Assembly (NCBI RefSeq): GCF_000209165.1
Contig: NC_009042.1
Span: forward strand, 434,001-498,000
Direction: 5' to 3'
Source: Scheffersomyces stipitis CBS 6054
Lineage: Eukaryota; Ascomycota; Pichiomycetes; Serinales; Debaryomycetaceae
DNA: 64,000 nt
Positions within the stretch are counted from its first letter, which is position 1, and each line of letters begins with the position of its first letter. Below the pieces are notes generated by a model. That model was not told the DNA's origin, did no database searches, and was given only the letters and a program-made list of their open reading frames with translations. Positions 59,868-64,000 of this stretch are shown here, piece after piece. A program made the position numbers and the translations under genes.

Positions 59868-61214
59868 TTATACCAGGCAACTGGTACGCTTTATGTGTCT
59901 TGCCAACAACTCAATCTTGATCTCGATAATTATCCAGATCATAAACGGAGCCACGATGAAGCAGCAGAGATTGAGTACATTCCAGCAACTGATCAAGATA
60001 TTGTACAATGAGTCGAATGCAGCAATGAACGAGATGAGTAACTTATGACGGTCACAGTATGAATGCGAGACAGCCTCGGAACACATAGGGCTTTCTGAAG
60101 AAAGTCCACTATGGGAAAAGTAGTTGATCATAATGGAGCTGATAAACTGAATAGAGGTCCTTCCCGATGCCGAATGCGGTAATGACGAATCGCTCGATGG
60201 ATTCTGGTTGATTATGAGGTTGATCATGTTGATGAGCACATCATTGAAGATGATGATGAACAGCAATGAGAAGTTGAGAATTATGCAATCGTAGAGCCAA
60301 ATAAACCTCGTCAACAAATTGGTGAATTTGAACGAGTTGTATGGACTGCTACCAGAAATACTTATTACCTTGATAAACTTCGTTACAGTATCTAAAGTGA
60401 AGGTGACTACAAGTGCCACATATATGTGATCAAACCGGAACTGATAGAGCTGGGTTTCGAAAAGAATCGACGACGACGTCAATTGAAAACTTGATGGTAG
60501 AAACTTGGCTGAAGCCACTAGGGCTATCAAAAATATGGCAAAGTTTCTCTTGAAAAATCTTCTGGGATAAAGCTCTGGCAAAAGAGATATCCTTTGAGTT
60601 CTTATGCTTGAACTACTTCCTGAATTTAGCAATTGACCCCGATTCATATTCACTTCCATGTCTATTACATCGTCATCCTTATAACTGAAAGTAAGAATTC
60701 CACCCTCGTTCTTTCCAAAGCATGCCTCCTGGGCGAGCTGGATATCCACGATAATCGACTCAAAAAGCTCTACGCAGTGCAATATACCTATTGAGAACAA
60801 ATGGATGAAAAGCATTGATACCACCATGATCAGCGCTATCTCCATATCCTTGACGAAGTAGAACCAGTTCAATGAAGACGATCTTCTCTTGTTGACGAGG
60901 TTCGTGTCCAGAATGCCTTCCAAAAATCTGGTAATGGTGGGTAAATCAAATATGATGTGCTGGTTGAATAGTGTAAAGAGCAAGTTCCAGCCTGTGAGAA
61001 CGACCAAACTGCCTAAGCAGAACCGGATATCGGAGTTAGATGAGCAGGGTAGTTTCTTTGTTATCCGAGTATATCTCGTTATGTAGAAAGTAGCAAGAGA
61101 GCACGAGAGTGCTATCAGAATGTAGTAGTAGGCCGACATGTCAGAGCTAGATGAGTGAGTAGAGAGCAGCAGCAACGAAGCTAGCACATCCTGTTTGGAG
61201 AGGTACGACGGCAT
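59868..61214 (-). CDS. unrecognised multispanning membrane protein
   Basis: A 448-residue frame with an ATG start at 61214. About seven hydrophobic segments are visible, near residues 26-44 (YYYILIALSCSLATFYI), 68-85, 128-150 (EIALIMVVSMLFIHLFSIGI), 222-240 (AIFLIALVASAKFLP), 262-280, 305-330 (CIILNFSLLFIIIFNDVLI) and 405-428. A charged loop of about 65 residues lies after the third (EACFGKNEGGILTFSYKDDDVIDMEVNMN). The C-terminus is short and basic (IELLARHIKRTSCLV). I see no RING, transporter or enzyme motif and do not recognise the family. The long frame and regular membrane pattern argue that it is a real gene; it may be lineage-specific. Confidence 0.65.
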   Translation of the reverse strand: MPSYLSKQDVLASLLLLSTHSSSSDMSAYYYILIALSCSLATFYITRYTRITKKLPCSSNSDIRFCLGSLVVLTGWNLLFTLFNQHIIFDLPTITRFLEGILDTNLVNKRRSSSLNWFYFVKDMEIALIMVVSMLFIHLFSIGILHCVELFESIIVDIQLAQEACFGKNEGGILTFSYKDDDVIDMEVNMNRGQLLNSGSSSSIRTQRISLLPELYPRRFFKRNFAIFLIALVASAKFLPSSFQLTSSSILFETQLYQFRFDHIYVALVVTFTLDTVTKFIKVISISGSSPYNSFKFTNLLTRFIWLYDCIILNFSLLFIIIFNDVLINMINLIINQNPSSDSSLPHSASGRTSIQFISSIMINYFSHSGLSSESPMCSEAVSHSYCDRHKLLISFIAAFDSLYNILISCWNVLNLCCFIVAPFMIWIIIEIKIELLARHIKRTSCLV

Positions 61215-62724
61215 TTGTATGAGCTGTGGAAAATCCTACGACAAGGACAGAATAAGAGTTGAACAAAAGGGTTACAGCGGAACCTTGAATGGATATGGAA
61301 GGTGGAATATATGACTAAAATTCTTGAACCTGGAAAGTGAAAAATTCACAAATATCGGTATAGGAAGTTGACACCAGATTATTAATAGCCGACAGGAGAT
61401 TCACCAGCTGGATTTAAAGGACAGAAAACGGTAGCACTGAAAGAACAAAGGGTACCGAATAGACAACCAGGAACAAGCAGCTTCAAAAACGACTATCCTG
61501 GAAAATCAAGAAGAGTTGGATATATATTTATGAATTGTTCCGGTCATATAATTCTGGTGATGCCAACTAAGCATAAGCGGCTTTATTCACAATATATGAG
61601 CAGAGGTAAATTCCCATACCGTATATGTCTCGTGAGAAAGCGGGATTAGCGCGAGATTATTAAGCCTGAGTAGCTAATGAAATGGACCAGCCGTTTTAAC
61701 CGGTTATTTTGTCTGGGCCAAGAACAATTCCCTTTGCGGAATCTCCGGTCCAGTGGTCATGATGTCTGGAGCAAGAACCGAAGCACATGGTAAACAATAA
61801 GGAGGTGATTCGAGTAGGGAGAAGCGTCGTACCGGCATCTACTGGAAATACCGCATCCGACATTTGTAATATTCTGTAAGATGAATCCCGATGGTGTCAC
61901 TCTGTGCCTGTCGGAATTCTTTATTCCATAATCTGATGGATCTGGGTTTGTAATTTTGCCAATCACTATTCTACTTTGGTTATTTAGAATGTTAATATTT
62001 ATTCGGAATTTTTTTGTATTTATTAGAATTTATTCGGTATTAATTAGAATTTATTCAGTTTTTAATTAGTGTTTAATTTGTATTTAATCTGAATTTAATC
62101 CGCCAGTATTTTATTTCGACCTTATATCTCTTTCCTTAATTCTTCTACTATTTCTTCTCTGTGCATATACTAATTTTCGCCTTCGACTTGTACCTCTACT
62201 TCTCGGTTCTACTCTTCTATCACTTCTCTTTCGCCGATTCGCCTACTTCCAGGCTCGCCTCACTACACCTTCCTCAAATGATTCGAGTTTACTTCCTGTT
62301 TCATCTTGATCTCTCGTTGTAACCATCCTGTAGGATCGGGTCACTTCCAGCTTGCTGCATATTTGCACCCTTTAGTGAATTTACTCGTGTGATATAAATG
62401 AAATCACTCATTTTATAAATATATTCGAACTGTCAACCGATATTTGTCATAATTTGCAAGACTAAACTTGCTGCTGATTTTTGTAGAAATTGCATGGACG
62501 ACCACTTCTTTTCAACATGGATTTGTTGGACACATTTTTTTTAATATAACCACATTAATTTAAGATACAATGAATTTTATATAAATTTGTATTTATACTG
62601 GTGTGAACTAGAAACAATAAGTTTATAGAGAAATGACTATATTAACAGATATACAAAACAAAAATGAACAGCAAAAAACTGCCTTCTCTCTCTTTTTGGA
62701 ATTTATTGATAAAGACCATCATAC
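61215..62724. other. 1.5-kb intergenic region between the membrane protein gene and eEF2
   Basis: It contains the membrane-protein promoter (left) and the eEF2 3' region (right). From about 61975 to 62110 it is a degenerate A/T-rich array of TTTATTCGG / TTAGAATTTATT-like units. A CGG-rich patch near 61690-61755 includes AACCGGTT and CGG-N5-CCG, forms bound by fungal Zn2Cys6 factors. The last 150 bp is A/T-rich as expected for a terminator. No coding frame. Confidence 0.5.
61975..62110. repeat. degenerate A/T-rich array
   Basis: Units such as TAGAATTTATTCGG, TTAATTAGAATTTATTC, TTAATTAGTGTTTAATTTG and TATTTAATCTGAATTTAATC follow one another with an approximate 16-20 base period and increasing divergence. 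It looks like slippage or a decayed tandem repeat. Confidence 0.5.
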
Positions 62725-64000
62725 CTACAACTTATCGTAGTATTCTTCGTAACCTGGAACTTCTGGCTTCATACCTTGTCTGATTCTCTTGGCCTTGACA
62801 ATGGCACCTGGCTTGGAGTTAGGGTCGGTAACGTCACCATTCAAGACGGACCAATGGTCGAAAATCAATTGTGGGAAAGCTTGACCACCAGTAGACTTTC
62901 TCAAGTCAGCGGTGAAACCGAAAGATTCGTTAACTGGCAAGTAGGCCTTAACAGTGAACAATGGGGTACCTGGTCTTTGTTCTTCAGAGATAACTTGACC
63001 TCTCTTTGTGTTCAAGACAGAGTAGATACCACCAATGGCGTTTTCTGGACATTGGATTTCAACCAAGAAGACTGGTTCTTGAATGGCTGGTTCAGCCAAC
63101 AACATGGAAGCGTAAGTAACTCTTCTCATGGTTGGGATGATTTGACCACCACCTCTGTGGATAGCATCAGCGTGCAAGGTAACATCCAAGATGTTGACTC
63201 TGATGGATCTGACGGTTTCACCGAAGATAGGACCTTCCTTGGTAGCCCATTGGAAAGCAGCAACAACGGAATCCTTGATTTCGTTCAAGTATTGAACAGC
63301 CTTGGACTGGTCAACAACAACGTTAGGACCAGTACCGTCTGGACCGAAACACCAGATCTTTCTGGCGTCAGTAACATCCCAGCCGTGCTTGTCAGCCAAA
63401 ACTCTAGCTCTGGCCTTGAAATCATCTCTTGGGTTAACAACACCTGCTTCGATGTCAAGGGAAACTTCTTCATCGATTGGTTGAGCCTTAACGTAGATTC
63501 TGTTATGCTTGTTTGGCGACTTAGACAAGGCAACCATGGAGGATTCACCTTCAACGGTTTCTCTGTAGGAAACAATAGGTGGGGAAATCTTCAATGGAAC
63601 ACCAGCGTGGTCGTTTTCCAAATCTTGCAAACAGATTTCCAAGTGCAATTCACCGGTACCGGCAACAATGTGTTCACCGGATTCGTTGATGGTACACAAG
63701 ACACAAGGGTCGGACTTGGACAATCTCTTCAAACCTTCAACCAACTTTGGCAAGTCGTTAGCGTTCTTGACTTCAACGGCAACTTGCACAACTGGAGAGA
63801 CAGAGAACTTCATGACCTTCATGTTGTGGGAAGCGTCGGAGGTGGTGATGGTACCAGACTTCAACAAGAACTGGTCAATACCAACCAAACCGACAATGTT
63901 ACCAGCTGGACAGTCATCGATGGCTTCGACGAATCTTCCCATCATCAAGACGGTTCTTTGGATAGACTTAAGGAACAAGTCTTCCTTCTTACCGACCTGG
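62725..64000 (-). CDS. EFT2: translation elongation factor 2, C-terminal half
   Basis: The last 424 residues of eEF2; the frame is open past the right edge, so the N-terminal GTPase domain is outside the window. Seen: [32 protein letters not shown] (domain II), then [29 protein letters not shown] (domain III), domain IV with the diphthamide loop [16 protein letters not shown] whose second-last His of HADAIH is the modified residue, and the end [12 protein letters not shown]. Known: it drives ribosome translocation and is made in very large amounts. Codon use is as biased as in GPM1 (AAG, TTG, GGT, AGA). The diphthamide His is also the target of ADP-ribosylating toxins. Saccharomyces has two copies (EFT1 and EFT2); number here is unknown. 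Confidence 0.98.
   Translation of the reverse strand, partial: QVGKKEDLFLKSIQRTVLMMGRFVEAIDDCPAGNIVGLVGIDQFLLKSGTITTSDASHNMKVMKFSVSPVVQVAVEVKNANDLPKLVEGLKRLSKSDPCVLCTINESGEHIVAGTGELHLEICLQDLENDHAGVPLKISPPIVSYRETVEGESSMVALSKSPNKHNRIYVKAQPIDEEVSLDIEAGVVNPRDDFKARARVLADKHGWDVTDARKIWCFGPDGTGPNVVVDQSKAVQYLNEIKDSVVAAFQWATKEGPIFGETVRSIRVNILDVTLHADAIHRGGGQIIPTMRRVTYASMLLAEPAIQEPVFLVEIQCPENAIGGIYSVLNTKRGQVISEEQRPGTPLFTVKAYLPVNESFGFTADLRKSTGGQAFPQLIFDHWSVLNGDVTDPNSKPGAIVKAKRIRQGMKPEVPGYEEYYDKL

Overview
The window reads as nuclear DNA of a budding yeast in the CUG-Ser (CTG) clade, with Scheffersomyces stipitis or a close relative as the best guess. This rests on compact and mostly intron-less genes, orthologues of Saccharomyces proteins throughout, a very low use of CTG codons (none seen in GPM1), and CTG codons that fall where serine is expected. 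In NSP1 the 20-residue N-terminal repeat has CTG at residue 29 where the next copy has TCC at residue 49. In HEM2 codon 33 is CTG where, from memory, the Saccharomyces protein has serine. Leu residues encoded by CTG should therefore be read as Ser. The species itself is inference.

Layout, left to right: the start of a secreted protein running off the left edge (-); RGP1 (-, Ypt6 exchange factor); HOG1 (-, osmostress MAP kinase); an AVT-type vacuolar amino acid transporter (+); a PITH-domain protein (+); GPM1 (+, glycolysis); NSP1 (+, nuclear pore); an MPDU1-like PQ-loop protein (+); HEM2 (+, haem) convergent with VPS20 (-, ESCRT-III); then ROM2 (+, Rho1 exchange factor) and ELO3/SUR4 (+, very-long-chain fatty acids). 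An STP3/STP4-type zinc finger factor (+) and a membrane-anchored thioesterase-like protein (+) sit among long gene-free spans. The 9.8-kb TOM1 (-, HECT ubiquitin ligase) is divergent from PRP3 (+, U4/U6 snRNP). Next come ATP19 (+, ATP synthase subunit k, a tiny three-exon gene), RNR1 (+, ribonucleotide reductase), an LCCL-domain membrane protein (+), DDL1 (+, DDHD phospholipase) convergent with SFM1 (-, SPOUT methyltransferase), a peroxisomal copper amine oxidase (-), an unrecognised multispanning membrane protein (-), and the 3' half of the eEF2 gene (-) at the right edge.

The genes are ordinary eukaryotic single units, not operons. The only gene pair with clear conserved neighbourhood is DDL1-SFM1, whose orthologues are adjacent in Saccharomyces. 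I found no tRNA, rRNA, CRISPR or intact transposon. One 300-bp stretch (5582-5883) has LTR-like ends but no target-site duplication.

The most interesting signals are in non-coding DNA. Intron 2 of ATP19 can fold into an H/ACA-snoRNA-like hairpin. The two strands of its pocket are complementary to 6 and 5 bases on either side of a U near the 5' end of 18S rRNA, although the spacing to the ACA is longer than usual. Several short repeats look like regulatory sites: three GCGCCATA copies before the AVT gene, a duplicated 15-mer just before GPM1, a 9-bp inverted repeat before the MPDU1-like gene, three TAGCGAGAG copies after the STP gene, and MCB sites before RNR1.
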